A DNA stretch of 29,576 bases from an uncultured Collinsella sp. (GCA_900544845.1 UQWV01000026.1:1-29576); one strand, 5' to 3'; counted from the stretch's first letter, positions 7,596 to 16,390 are shown. Notes: generated by a model not told the origin, from the sequence alone. A program made the numbers and translations.

Positions 7596-9671
7596 CTAAT
7601 GCAGGTAAGCCTTCGCGTTGCTCAGGCTGTAGGCAATCGTCGAGCCGTTATGCAGCAGCGATGACGTCTGCGGGGTAATCGTGCCGGTAATGCCCAGTGC
7701 CAAGAGCGCTGAGTTGGTGAGCATCACCTTAGAGTAGGAGCTCGTCAGACGATCAATGAGGCCCTGGCTCATGCGGCGCAGGCGCACGATCGCGGCCAGA
7801 TCCGTATCGGTCAGGATGATATCGGCGACCTCCTTGGCGATGTCGCTTCCGCCACCCATCGCCAAGCCCACGTCGGCCAAACCGAGCGCCGGCGAATCGT
7901 TGACGCCGTCGCCCACCATGGCAACGTGACGCCCCTCGCCCTTAATGCGCTCCACATAGGCGTACTTGTCCTCGGGCAGCAGTTCGGCCTTAAACTCGTC
8001 GACACCTGCCTCGCGAGCAATGCGCTCGGCCGTGCGCTCCGAGTCGCCCGTGAGCATGACCACGTGCTTGACACCCAGCGCATGTAGGTCGGCGATGGCC
8101 TCGCGGACACCAGGCTTGAGCGGATCCTCGATGCCGAGCACGCCGACGACCTTGCCGTCGACCGCCAGATACAGCGGCGACAGCCCCTGCATCTGGGACT
8201 CAATGCGCTCCTTAATGTCGGAATCGAGCTGCGCGCTCTCGTCCTCAAACACAAAGTGTGCCGAGCCGATAATCGCGCGTCGCCCTTCAATGGACGAAGC
8301 AATACCATGCGCCACGATGTACTCGACAGCAGCATGGCGTTCACGATGCTCGAGCCCGCGCTCACGTGCCGCATTGACCACGGCACGCGCCACCGGATGC
8401 GGGAAATGCTCCTCCAAGCAAGCGGAAAGGCGCAGGACCTCGTCATCGCTCCAGCCATCGGTCGTCAGCACGCAAGCCAGGCGCGGCTGCGCCTCGGTCA
8501 GCGTGCCGGTCTTATCAAACACAATGGTGTCGGCCTTGGCAAACGACTCAAAGTACTTCGCGCCCTTGACCATGACGCCCATCTTGGCAGCATCGCTCAT
8601 GGCAGTCATGACGGCGACGGAACCCGTAAGCTTAAGTGCGCACGAGTAGTCGACCATCAGCGCCGCTGAGGTCTTGATGAGGCTGCGGGTGGTAAGAGCA
8701 ACCAGGCCCGCGAGCAGGAAGTTCCACGGGACGATCTTGTTGGCAAGGTCCTCCATATGCGACTGGCCCTCGGACTTGAGCGAGTCGGCCGTCTGCACGA
8801 GCGAGACGATTGAGCGGAGCTTGGTCTGAGCCGTATTGGCGCGCACGCGCACCAAGATGCTGCCGTCTTCCACGACGGTGCCGGCGAACACGTCGTCGCC
8901 CACGCTGCGCTCGACGGCCAGCGGCTCGCCGGTCAGGGTCGCTTGGTTGACCATAGCGCTCCCCTGCTCGACCACACCGTCAATGCAAATGGACATGCCG
9001 GTGCGCACGGCGACCAGATCGCTGGGCTCAAGCTCGGTCGCGGCAACGCTTACCTCGGTGTCGCCGACGACCTTTTGCGCCTTGTCGGGCACATCGAGCA
9101 GCGAGTTGATGAGCTCGTTTTCGCTCATGGCGCGGGTGTAGTCCTCGAGCAGCTCTCCCACATTGAGCAGGAACATCGTCTGGCCCGCGGTATCGACGTC
9201 GCGTTTGACGAACGAGATACCAATGGCCGAAGCGTCGAGCACGGGAACGGTCAGGCGCGGCTGCGCGAGCTCACGGAGGGCGGCACGCAAAAAGGTCATG
9301 TAACCGGCCACGACAAACACCGCACGCAGGGGCGTGGGCAAAAACCATCGGCGCGCATAGTGGGCGCCGACAAGCGTGGCAAGATCCATGACGAGCTTGT
9401 GCTTGCGCGGCTCGAGTTGCATCACGTAGCCCGACTTGGCATCGGCGATAGCTTGAGCATCGAGCGCGCCCAAGGCATCGAGCACGCTCGCGCGGCGCGG
9501 CTCATCGTACTCCAGCGCCATCTGGCCAATGCGGCCATACACGCGCACCTTGCGCACGCCATCGATATCGCCGCCAAGCTTTAGAAGTGCATCGAGATCG
9601 CTCTCTGGCACAGGACCCGCCAATTGAAGACGGGTCCTGCCGGGGATCTCGCTGATAATCGAGAATCTCAT
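7596..9671 (-). CDS. P1B-type heavy-metal-transporting ATPase
   Basis: A 691-aa membrane pump. ATPase motifs are complete: TGEP (247-250), phosphorylated Asp386 in DKTGT, His-Pro (425-426) of P1B pumps and GDGVND (587-592). The N terminus (1-60, starting MRFSIISEIPGRTRLQL) resembles an HMA_2-like domain but lacks a CxxC metal site. The membrane segment that normally carries CPC reads YSCALKLTG (342-350), so the usual proline is missing and the metal cannot be read off; Mn, Fe or Zn export are all possible. Its upstream neighbour is a DUF6110 protein 18 bases away, so the two form an operon. An IdeR/DtxR-like palindrome lies upstream of that. The ribosome binding site is weak, suggesting coupling. 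Confidence 0.9.
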   Translation of the reverse strand: MRFSIISEIPGRTRLQLAGPVPESDLDALLKLGGDIDGVRKVRVYGRIGQMALEYDEPRRASVLDALGALDAQAIADAKSGYVMQLEPRKHKLVMDLATLVGAHYARRWFLPTPLRAVFVVAGYMTFLRAALRELAQPRLTVPVLDASAIGISFVKRDVDTAGQTMFLLNVGELLEDYTRAMSENELINSLLDVPDKAQKVVGDTEVSVAATELEPSDLVAVRTGMSICIDGVVEQGSAMVNQATLTGEPLAVERSVGDDVFAGTVVEDGSILVRVRANTAQTKLRSIVSLVQTADSLKSEGQSHMEDLANKIVPWNFLLAGLVALTTRSLIKTSAALMVDYSCALKLTGSVAVMTAMSDAAKMGVMVKGAKYFESFAKADTIVFDKTGTLTEAQPRLACVLTTDGWSDDEVLRLSACLEEHFPHPVARAVVNAARERGLEHRERHAAVEYIVAHGIASSIEGRRAIIGSAHFVFEDESAQLDSDIKERIESQMQGLSPLYLAVDGKVVGVLGIEDPLKPGVREAIADLHALGVKHVVMLTGDSERTAERIAREAGVDEFKAELLPEDKYAYVERIKGEGRHVAMVGDGVNDSPALGLADVGLAMGGGSDIAKEVADIILTDTDLAAIVRLRRMSQGLIDRLTSSYSKVMLTNSALLALGITGTITPQTSSLLHNGSTIAYSLSNAKAYLH

Positions 9672-9689
9672 AGTTTGTGCCTGGGAGCG

Positions 9690-9935
9690 TTACTCGGCTG
9701 CCTCGTCAGCAGCGGCCTCGCTCTGGGTGATGTAGGCCGCCTCGGCAACCATGTCGTCGACATTAGCCTTGGCCTGCTCGACCATGTCCTGGTAGCCGTT
9801 CTTGATGCGCATGCCGCACGCGATACCCTGCACGCAGGCATTCTTTACCGGAGCGCTGGTGAGCAGCTTGATGCCGGCCGTGCCGAGCAGAAAACCGCCA
9901 CCAACAAGCAGGGTGTTGAACGTGGACTTCTTCAT
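9690..9935 (-). CDS. DUF6110 family small membrane-associated protein
   Basis: An 81-aa protein starting MKKSTFNTLLVGGGFLLGTAGIKLLTS, an N-terminal hydrophobic segment with glycine-rich spacing, followed by a helical, acidic tail (MVEQAKANVDDMVAEAAY). The pattern matches what I remember of DUF6110, usually found beside heavy-metal P-type ATPases. The frame extends upstream, but ATG 9935 has AGGGAG before it and gives the family start. It lies immediately before the P1B ATPase and is probably co-transcribed. A role as a metal chaperone or pump accessory is inference. Confidence 0.8.
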   Translation of the reverse strand: MKKSTFNTLLVGGGFLLGTAGIKLLTSAPVKNACVQGIACGMRIKNGYQDMVEQAKANVDDMVAEAAYITQSEAAADEAAE

Positions 9936-9950
9936 GATGTCTCTCCCTTT

Positions 9951-9969
9951 TGCCGCAACAATTGCGGCA
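9951..9969. repeat. Perfect inverted repeat in the DUF6110 leader
   Basis: TGCCGCAA (9951-9958) and TTGCGGCA (9962-9969) are perfect inverted arms around CAA, directly before the ribosome binding site. They could be an mRNA hairpin or a repressor operator for the DUF6110-ATPase operon. Confidence 0.55.
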
Positions 9970-10043
9970 CGGTGCCTCAGCACCCGAGTAAATAAGTTTG
10001 CTCGAGCACGCTTTTGAAATATCTCAATTTTATCTAACTATCT

Positions 10044-10063
10044 AGGTCAGCCATGGCTAACCT
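10044..10063. promoter_or_regulatory. IdeR/DtxR-like palindromic operator
   Basis: AGGTCAGCCATGGCTAACCT is a 20-base palindrome with one mismatched pair. Its half-sites AGGTTAGCC and GGCTNACCT resemble the IdeR/DtxR/MntR operator consensus built on AGGTTAGCC. It lies about 110 bases upstream of the DUF6110 start, next to AT-rich hexamers (TTAGATAAAATT on the minus strand) that could be the promoter. Metal-dependent repression is inferred. Confidence 0.5.
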
Positions 10064-10102
10064 TTTGAAAATTAACGATGCGGAGTAAGCGATTGTCAAT
10101 GT

Positions 10103-10125
10103 GACAAAGGGACTGTCCCTTTGTC
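10103..10125. repeat. REP-like palindrome
   Basis: GACAAAGGGAC and GTCCCTTTGTC are perfect 11-base inverted arms around a single T. It lies directly after the ABC transporter gene stop. It resembles dispersed GGGACAGTCCC-type palindromes seen in gut Coriobacteria; it lacks a T-run of a classical terminator. Confidence 0.7.
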
Positions 10126-10130
10126 CCTTC

Positions 10131-11888
10131 TTACAACTGCCAGGTAGCTGCTTCCTTTTGCAGTGCGACCATGCGGGCGAATTCTCCGCCTGCTGCTTTG
10201 AGCTGCGCCGGAGTGCCCTGCTCGGCAACCACGCCATCCTTGAGTACAACGATTTTGTCGGCATTTTCCACCGTACGCATACGGTGGGCAATCACGATAA
10301 CCGTCTTACCTGCGAGCAGACGGGAGAGAGCCTGCTGCACCACGGTCTCGTTCTCCACATCCAAGCTCGCCGTCGCCTCGTCCAACAGCACGATAGGCGC
10401 GTCTTTGAGCAGTGCGCGGGCGATGGAAATGCGCTGGCGCTCACCGCCGGACAGCTTGGAGCCGTTCTCGCCGATCATGGTGTCATAGCCCTGCGGCATG
10501 CGGCTCACAAACTCGTCGCAGTTGGCGGCACGCGCGGCAGCAAGCACTTCCTCATCGGTGGCATCGCGACGACCAAGACGGATGTTTCCCATCACCGTGT
10601 CGTCAAAGAGCAGCACGTCTTGGAACACAATGGCGTAGCCGCGCAGCAGCACCTCGGGGTCCACGCTCGCAACATCCACGCCACCCACGGTGACCGTGCC
10701 TTCGGTGGCATCCCAAAAGCGCGCGGCAAGGCGGCTCACCGTAGACTTACCAGAACCCGAAGGACCGACCAGTGCCGTAACTTCGCCTTCCTTGGCGGTA
10801 AAGCTCACATCGGTAAGAACTTTCTCGCCGGCGCGGCCGTCCTCGCCCGCACCATAGCCAAATGCCACGTGATCGAACACCACGTCATGGCCCACGGGCT
10901 CAAACTGCTCGCTGCCCCGCGCCACGGGCTCTTCCATGATGGAGCGCATGCGCTTGGCCGACGACTCGGCGACAAACAGCTCGGACATCAGCATCAGCGC
11001 CTGATCAAAGGGCGCATAGATGCGGCTCACCATGAGCAGGAAGGCAAACATCACCAAAAAGTCGACCTGGCCGGAGGCGACCATCGCGGCGCCCGTGACC
11101 AACGTGGTGGCAATCCCCAGGCGCAGGATGGCAAAGGCGGAGTTGACCAAAAGCCCGTTGGCGAGCTCGCCTTTGGTGGTCTCGCGCTCCTCGGCATCGA
11201 TCACGGCGTTGAGCCCCTCAAGATAATGAGCCTCCTGGTTGGTGGCGCGGATCTCGCGCACGCAGTCGAGCGTCTCCTGGATCGCCTCGGTAACCTTGAC
11301 CTTCTCGGCACGCACATGGTCGAACACCGGGGTCATGGGACCGCGCGTTAGATACAGAACGGCAAAGGCCACGGGCACGCTCCAAAACGCCGCAATGGCA
11401 AGCTGCCAGCAAAAGAACAGCGATGACACGAACACGATGGCGCTTGCGATGATGGCGCCCCAGAGCTCTCCCAGCACATGGCTGTAGGCATGCTCCATGG
11501 CCTGGACGTCACCCATGATGGTCTCGGTTAAATCGGCCAGATCGCGGCGGCCAAAAAACGACAGCGGCAGTTTGCGCAGGCGCTCGGCAATCTCCATACG
11601 CTGTTTGCCGCACTCCTCGTAAAAGATGCAGTACGTGTAGTAGTACTGCTGCCAGTTAGAGGCAAAGAGCAGCACAAAGAAGATAACGAGACCACCCACG
11701 ATGGGCAGTGCATCCGGCAGGTCGGCACCGGTGGCGAGATGTTCGACAAAACCGCCCATGACCAGGAATAAAAAGCCCATGCCGGCCATAGTGATGAGAT
11801 TGGTGAGCGTGGTCCAGAAAATGCCGCGCTTAACGCCGGCGATGCCTTTATCGGATAGGAAATACTTCTTTTGGAATGAGGCGAACAT
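10131..11888 (-). CDS. ABC transporter, fused membrane and ATPase subunit (second half of pair)
   Basis: A 585-aa half-transporter with an exporter-type six-helix membrane domain (about 1-315) followed by the nucleotide-binding domain. Walker A is GPSGSGKST (375-383), the signature LSGGERQRIS, Walker B IVLLDEATASLD, and the switch His is in IAHRM. It begins directly after the preceding gene (TAA then ATG with no gap), so the two should form a heterodimer. Similar pairs beside AraC regulators include the YbtPQ and IrtAB siderophore importers as well as drug exporters. The substrate cannot be decided from sequence alone. Confidence 0.88.
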   Translation of the reverse strand: MFASFQKKYFLSDKGIAGVKRGIFWTTLTNLITMAGMGFLFLVMGGFVEHLATGADLPDALPIVGGLVIFFVLLFASNWQQYYYTYCIFYEECGKQRMEIAERLRKLPLSFFGRRDLADLTETIMGDVQAMEHAYSHVLGELWGAIIASAIVFVSSLFFCWQLAIAAFWSVPVAFAVLYLTRGPMTPVFDHVRAEKVKVTEAIQETLDCVREIRATNQEAHYLEGLNAVIDAEERETTKGELANGLLVNSAFAILRLGIATTLVTGAAMVASGQVDFLVMFAFLLMVSRIYAPFDQALMLMSELFVAESSAKRMRSIMEEPVARGSEQFEPVGHDVVFDHVAFGYGAGEDGRAGEKVLTDVSFTAKEGEVTALVGPSGSGKSTVSRLAARFWDATEGTVTVGGVDVASVDPEVLLRGYAIVFQDVLLFDDTVMGNIRLGRRDATDEEVLAAARAANCDEFVSRMPQGYDTMIGENGSKLSGGERQRISIARALLKDAPIVLLDEATASLDVENETVVQQALSRLLAGKTVIVIAHRMRTVENADKIVVLKDGVVAEQGTPAQLKAAGGEFARMVALQKEAATWQL

Positions 11889-13715
11889 TTAGGCCTCGCC
11901 TCCCTTCGTGACGGCGGCATCCGCGGCAGCAGCAGTGATCTTCCAGCTCGCAGCCTGTTCGTATTCGGCCCACATCTTGGCGTACAGGCCGTTTTGGGAC
12001 AGTAGCTCGGCATGGGTGCCAGCCTCCTGCACACTACCCTGGTTGAGCACCACGATCTTGTTGGCCCCCACCACGGTCGAAAGCCGGTGCGCGATCATAA
12101 TGACCGTGCGGCCCGCCGCCAATTTGCTAAAGGCGCGCTGGATGAGCGCCTCGTTCTCGGGGTCGGCAAAGGCTGTGGCCTCGTCGAGCACCACGATGGG
12201 CGCGTCCTTAAGGATTGCGCGGGCGAGCGCCACGCGCTGGACCTCGCCGCCCGAAAGGTACGCCCCGCCGGCACCGAGCATGGTGTCGATGCCCTGCGGG
12301 AGCTTGGCCACGATATCGTCGCACTGGGCCGCGGAGAGGGCCGCGCGCACTTCGTCGTCAGTGGCTCCAGGCTTGGAGGCGCGCACGTTATCGGCAAGTG
12401 TTTGGCGGAACAGCTGGTTGGTCTGAAACACAAAGGCGACCTGGTCCATGAGCTCGTGCGGATCCATATCGCGAACGTCCACACCGCCTACGAGCACTCG
12501 ACCCGAGGAAACATCCCAAAAACGCGGGATCAGGCTTGCGCAGGTTGACTTACCGCCACCCGAGGGACCCACCAAGGCGAGGGTGCTACCAGCGGGAACG
12601 CTGAAACTCACATGGCTAACGGCAGGCGCTTCGGCGCCCTCGTAGGTAAAGCTCACATCCTCAAATCGCACGTCGCTGCCGGCAGGGTGCTTGGGTTGGG
12701 CGGGCACAGAGAGCTGCCTGGAATCCATGATGCTTCGAATACGAGCCAGCGAATCGGCACTCATCTGAGAGGCCTCGCCCACAAACATGAGCTTGGTCAT
12801 GGCCGTCGGCACCACGGCCGAAAATATCGCGTAAAACGTGAAGTTGGCCATAAAATGCGCGAAGTCCGTCTCGCCCGGCGCCAACAGCAACGCCACGGGT
12901 AACAGGAATGCCACAAGACCATTGAGCGCGGTAAGGTTGAGTACCTGCGGACCTCGACAGAACGTGCCCGCATAGTTTTGTGCCATGTCGGCGTATTCGG
13001 CGATCGCATCGTGGAAGGCCTTAAAGGAGTAGACCGTCTGCTGAAACACCTTGACCACGGGGATGCCGCGTACGTATTCGGTGCCGGTCTTGTTCATCTT
13101 GACCAGCGCTCCCATGTAGGCCTTCATGAACTCGGCGCCTTTGCCGCCCATCATGGTGGCCATGGCGCCAAACGAAACGACGACCGAGATAAGGCATGCC
13201 GCGCCCAAGCGCCAATCGAGGGCTAAAAGCAACACGAGCAGGCCCACGACCATGGCGGCGGCGCCCGCGATATCGGGCAGCATGTGCGCGAGCAGAGTCT
13301 CGGTGGAGGCGGCGCATCCGTCTACAACACGACGCAGCTCACCGGTGGCGTGCGTGTCAAAGTAGCCAAGCGGCAGCTTAAGCAGGTGCTCGCTCGTAGT
13401 CTTGCGAATATTGGACGCGCAGCGAAACGCGGACAGGTGCGTGCACATGAGTCCCACGAAATAGACCACGATGCTCGCCAGCGCAAAACCCACGGCCCAC
13501 CAGCCATACATCGCGATGTTAGTGGCTTCGCTCCAGTTAGGTGCCACGGCGATCAGATCGCGCGCGACAAGCCAAATGCACACGTACGGGCCAAAGCTCA
13601 GCAGCTGCGAGAGCGCCGAGAGAGCCATGCCCAAATAAGTTAGGAATTTACGGTCGCCGGCATACGCGAGCAACTCGCCGATACCGACGCCTTCCCTTTT
13701 TGATCCCTTTGCCAT
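11889..13715 (-). CDS. ABC transporter, fused membrane and ATPase subunit (first half of pair)
   Basis: A 608-aa half-transporter with hydrophobic segments within about 25-310, then the nucleotide-binding domain. Walker A is GPSGGGKST (383-391), the signature LSGGEVQRVALARA, Walker B IVVLDEATAFADPENE, and the switch His is in IAHRLSTV. The D-loop reads AFADPEN rather than the usual SALD, a variation I associate with this pair type. The start is ATG 13715 with AGAAGGGA upstream; the longer frame to 13751 crosses a palindrome and has no ribosome binding site. Together with the abutting downstream half-transporter it makes a two-gene operon, divergent from the AraC regulator at 13830, which probably controls it. 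Confidence 0.88.
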   Translation of the reverse strand: MAKGSKREGVGIGELLAYAGDRKFLTYLGMALSALSQLLSFGPYVCIWLVARDLIAVAPNWSEATNIAMYGWWAVGFALASIVVYFVGLMCTHLSAFRCASNIRKTTSEHLLKLPLGYFDTHATGELRRVVDGCAASTETLLAHMLPDIAGAAAMVVGLLVLLLALDWRLGAACLISVVVSFGAMATMMGGKGAEFMKAYMGALVKMNKTGTEYVRGIPVVKVFQQTVYSFKAFHDAIAEYADMAQNYAGTFCRGPQVLNLTALNGLVAFLLPVALLLAPGETDFAHFMANFTFYAIFSAVVPTAMTKLMFVGEASQMSADSLARIRSIMDSRQLSVPAQPKHPAGSDVRFEDVSFTYEGAEAPAVSHVSFSVPAGSTLALVGPSGGGKSTCASLIPRFWDVSSGRVLVGGVDVRDMDPHELMDQVAFVFQTNQLFRQTLADNVRASKPGATDDEVRAALSAAQCDDIVAKLPQGIDTMLGAGGAYLSGGEVQRVALARAILKDAPIVVLDEATAFADPENEALIQRAFSKLAAGRTVIMIAHRLSTVVGANKIVVLNQGSVQEAGTHAELLSQNGLYAKMWAEYEQAASWKITAAAADAAVTKGGEA

Positions 13716-13734
13716 GAGGTTCCCTTCTGACGGC

Positions 13735-13767
13735 TTGAGAGTTAACCTCAATCAACTTATCATTGAT
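13735..13767. promoter_or_regulatory. Palindromes between the ABC operon and its AraC regulator
   Basis: On the minus strand TTGAGGTTAACTCTCAA (13735-13751) has perfect TTGAG/CTCAA arms around GTTAACT. Next to it ATCAA-CTTATCA-TTGAT (13751-13767) forms a second palindrome. On the minus strand a TTGACT hexamer lies just beyond. These are good candidates for operators of the divergent promoters. The core AGGTTAAC also recalls DtxR/IdeR sites. Which protein binds is unknown. Confidence 0.5.
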
Positions 13768-13829
13768 ATGTTAGTCAAGGCTCACAATCGAGCCAGGCGT
13801 GGACGTTTTCGCAAAGGAAGGGGACGCTT

Positions 13830-14834
13830 TTGAAAATGTATCGGGCCGCAACCGACATAACTGAGCTCTACGCACCACAGTTTGAGCAGTTTGGCCTGGA
13901 GCTTTCCGGCAAGGGCGCTGTCTTTACCGGCGAGGTGGCAAACGATCGGGCGCACGGCCGCGCATGGATCATGCCTCTCTCCCCCGCCTGCATCGTTATG
14001 GAGCATTTCATTACCCCGATGCACGATATGTACCTGGCCGAATACACACCCGAACCGTACGCGTGCGTGAGCGAGGTCAGCGCGCCCACGCTCATGTGCA
14101 TGCCCGAAGCCGGCATAACGCCTGCGAACCTTAAACCCCTGCATGGACCGTGGCCAAACAATGCCGTGTGCAGCTTTATCCAAGATAACTGTGGCGAGGA
14201 GTTAAGCCCACTGTTTGCAGGGCAGCTTTATCACTCGCGCTCGGTGCTCTTTTTGCCTGGATATTTTGACGAACTGGAGCACCGCTATCCCACCGAGTTC
14301 GCAGGGGTCTTTGAGGCGTTTGCCGAGCCATGGCACGAGGAGGCGACGTCTGCCATCTGCCACACGTTGCGCAGGATTAACGAGGACCGCGCCCGCACCG
14401 CAGGCGGACACGTCTATATGCAGGGCATCGTGGAGACCATGGTCGCGGAGCTCGCCTGTTCGCGCGCGGCCCACAAGCAGGCGCGGCAGGCGGCAGACAC
14501 ACGTGTCAGCATAACCATTGCCGAAGAAGCAACGGCAATGATTGAGCGCACGCTCGACAAAGGCAGACGCGTGGGTATCAACGAGGTGACCGAGAGGCTC
14601 TACACAAGCCGCTCCAAACTATGCGCCACCTTTAAGGCCCAAACTGGCGAGTCCCTGGGCGCCTACATTCGCAGACGCCGTATGGAGCGAGCACAGGACC
14701 TTTTGGCCGATAGCTCGCTTACGATAGCGCAGGTGGCAGAGCGTCTAGGCTACCCTCAGCAGGCCGCCTTCGCCCAAGCCTTCAAGCAACACACCGGCAT
14801 GACACCCACGGCTTGGCGAAGCAAGCACCGCTAA
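13830..14834 (+). CDS. AraC-family transcriptional regulator
   Basis: A 334-aa regulator. The last 100 residues are a two-part AraC helix-turn-helix domain: GINEVTERLYTSRSKLCATFKAQTG, then LTIAQVAERLGYPQQAAFAQAFKQHTGMTPTAWR. The N-terminal 220 residues are an effector domain I cannot assign. Some siderophore-responsive activators (YbtA and PchR type) have this size. The start is TTG 13830, 5-9 bases after AGGAAGGGGA; ATG 13836 is the alternative. It is divergent from the two ABC half-transporters, the usual layout for a local activator of that operon. Confidence 0.88.
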   Translation: MKMYRAATDITELYAPQFEQFGLELSGKGAVFTGEVANDRAHGRAWIMPLSPACIVMEHFITPMHDMYLAEYTPEPYACVSEVSAPTLMCMPEAGITPANLKPLHGPWPNNAVCSFIQDNCGEELSPLFAGQLYHSRSVLFLPGYFDELEHRYPTEFAGVFEAFAEPWHEEATSAICHTLRRINEDRARTAGGHVYMQGIVETMVAELACSRAAHKQARQAADTRVSITIAEEATAMIERTLDKGRRVGINEVTERLYTSRSKLCATFKAQTGESLGAYIRRRRMERAQDLLADSSLTIAQVAERLGYPQQAAFAQAFKQHTGMTPTAWRSKHR

Positions 14835-14899
14835 GGTCCAAGCTCCTTGGCCGTTACGGAGCGATTTAATTAGCCGCCGCCCATCAGCTCGCCCAGGAT

Positions 14900-16264
14900 C
14901 TAAACGTCAAGATGTGCACAATCAAGCGCCTTTTTGATAAGAGGGACAGATCGATCAGCCAAATACAACGGAATGTTGAGCACCCCGTCGTCGAGCTTTA
15001 GGTTCTTAAGTGAGTAGCGGACCCTCAGCGGAGTCGTCTCCGCATGCTTGTCAGCATAGTACTTAAGACTCTTGGAATGAACCACCTCTCCCGATTTGAC
15101 CTCGACGGGAACGATTTCGTTTCCGACTTGAATCAAAAAATCGACTTCGTGCTTCGGCTTCTCGTTTGTCCAATAACGCGGAGCAGCATCTAACTGTGAA
15201 AGTAATGCCTGAAGCACATAGTTCTCGGCGAACGAACCTTTGAACTCCGAAAAAAGCGCATCCGAGATGGCAAAAGCGGACGCATCCAGCCTTGCCATGC
15301 GGCGCAGCAAGCCGACATCAAGACAGTAGACTTTAAATGCCTTGAGGTCATCGTACGCAGAGAGCGGCACACCACCGGCAGCATTAAGGCGAACCGCCGT
15401 GATGAGCCCAGCATCGGCAAGCCATTCCAGAGCATCCTCGTATTCTCGAGCACGAGCCCCCTCGCGCACCGCACCCCAAACGAACTTTTTGTTCTCGCGC
15501 GCCAACTGAGCTGGAATCGAGTTCCATATTTGCGAAAGCTTGGCGAACTGCGCACGGCCACCATGCTTGGCAAAATCGCGCTCGTAGGAATCCAAGAGAT
15601 CAGACAACACCTTATCGACCTGAACGATATCGCCCGTCTCCACCCACCGGCCAAGAGCCTCTGGCATGCCGCCGCATGCAAAATAACGACGAAGATGCTC
15701 GACGAGACGGACATGGAAGAAATCGGGCACTGTCTCGATCTGATCCAGGCCGCCAAGGTATTCGTCGTAGTTTGCAGCGCCCTCGGCTTTCAGAAACTCG
15801 GAAAAGCTCATGGGGCGCATCTCCATGAACTCGACCTTTCCCACCGGAAAAGCGCTGGTCTCACGGGACAAGCGAACGCCCAACAAAGACCCTGCGCATG
15901 CGACGTGATACTCGGGGGCCTCGTCACAGAAGTATTTAAGGGCACCGACTGCAGAAGGACAATCCTGGATCTCATCAATAATAAGCAGCGTCTCGCCAGG
16001 ATCGATAGGCTGTCCAAGTGCCAGGGAAAGATTTGAGATGATCCGTCGAGGATCGCGCGTACCTTCGAAAAACTGAGCGTACTCGCTCTGTACCCCAGGT
16101 GACGGCTCCTCGAGCGTCAGATACACATAATTGATGTACGAGGTTCGGCCGAACTCCTTAAGCGCCCACGTCTTTCCAACCTGGCGCGCCCCCTTAAGGA
16201 TAAGCGGCTTACGATATTCTGACGCTTTCCAAGCGTTAAGCTTGGCAATGATATCTCGCTGCAT
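14900..16264 (-). CDS. AAA ATPase with DUF4143 (archaeal-type NTPase)
   Basis: A 454-aa protein. Walker A is GARQVGKT (25-32) and Walker B LLIIDEIQD (93-101). The C-terminal half is DUF4143, with a PD-(D/E)xK-like stretch HEVDFLIQVGNEIVPVEVKSGE near residues 370-395 that looks nuclease-like. Proteins of this type are widespread and often single, and no role is established that I can name. AGG-rich GGGAGG precedes ATG 16264. It is convergent with the AraC gene, with 65 bases between the stops and only a weak hairpin (CCAAG-CTC-CTTGG) there. A large palindrome begins 20 bases upstream of the start codon. Confidence 0.88.
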   Translation of the reverse strand: MQRDIIAKLNAWKASEYRKPLILKGARQVGKTWALKEFGRTSYINYVYLTLEEPSPGVQSEYAQFFEGTRDPRRIISNLSLALGQPIDPGETLLIIDEIQDCPSAVGALKYFCDEAPEYHVACAGSLLGVRLSRETSAFPVGKVEFMEMRPMSFSEFLKAEGAANYDEYLGGLDQIETVPDFFHVRLVEHLRRYFACGGMPEALGRWVETGDIVQVDKVLSDLLDSYERDFAKHGGRAQFAKLSQIWNSIPAQLARENKKFVWGAVREGARAREYEDALEWLADAGLITAVRLNAAGGVPLSAYDDLKAFKVYCLDVGLLRRMARLDASAFAISDALFSEFKGSFAENYVLQALLSQLDAAPRYWTNEKPKHEVDFLIQVGNEIVPVEVKSGEVVHSKSLKYYADKHAETTPLRVRYSLKNLKLDDGVLNIPLYLADRSVPLIKKALDCAHLDV

Positions 16265-16283
16265 GGCCGAACCTCCCGCAAAG

Positions 16284-16358
16284 AAACTTCCGTAAACGTG
16301 ATATTTCCCACATTTTACCCTAGGTAAAATGTGACATTTATCACATTTACGGAAGTTT
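16284..16358. repeat. 75-bp near-perfect palindrome upstream of the DUF4143 gene
   Basis: Outer arms 16284-16303 and 16339-16358 match over 20 bases with one mismatch (AAACTTCCGTAAACGTGATA against AAACTTCCGTAAATGTGATA). Inner arms CACATTTTACC (16309-16319) and GGTAAAATGTG (16323-16333) are perfect. Both pairs share the same centre (16321), with a five-base unpaired bulge on each side between them. Inner and outer arms also resemble each other (CACATTTTACC and CACATTTACGG), so it may be a multi-site operator or a cruciform. The TAAAAT in it could be a -10 box. Confidence 0.9.
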
Positions 16359-16390
16359 TAAGCTCATTTCGCCACACTTTCATCACATTG

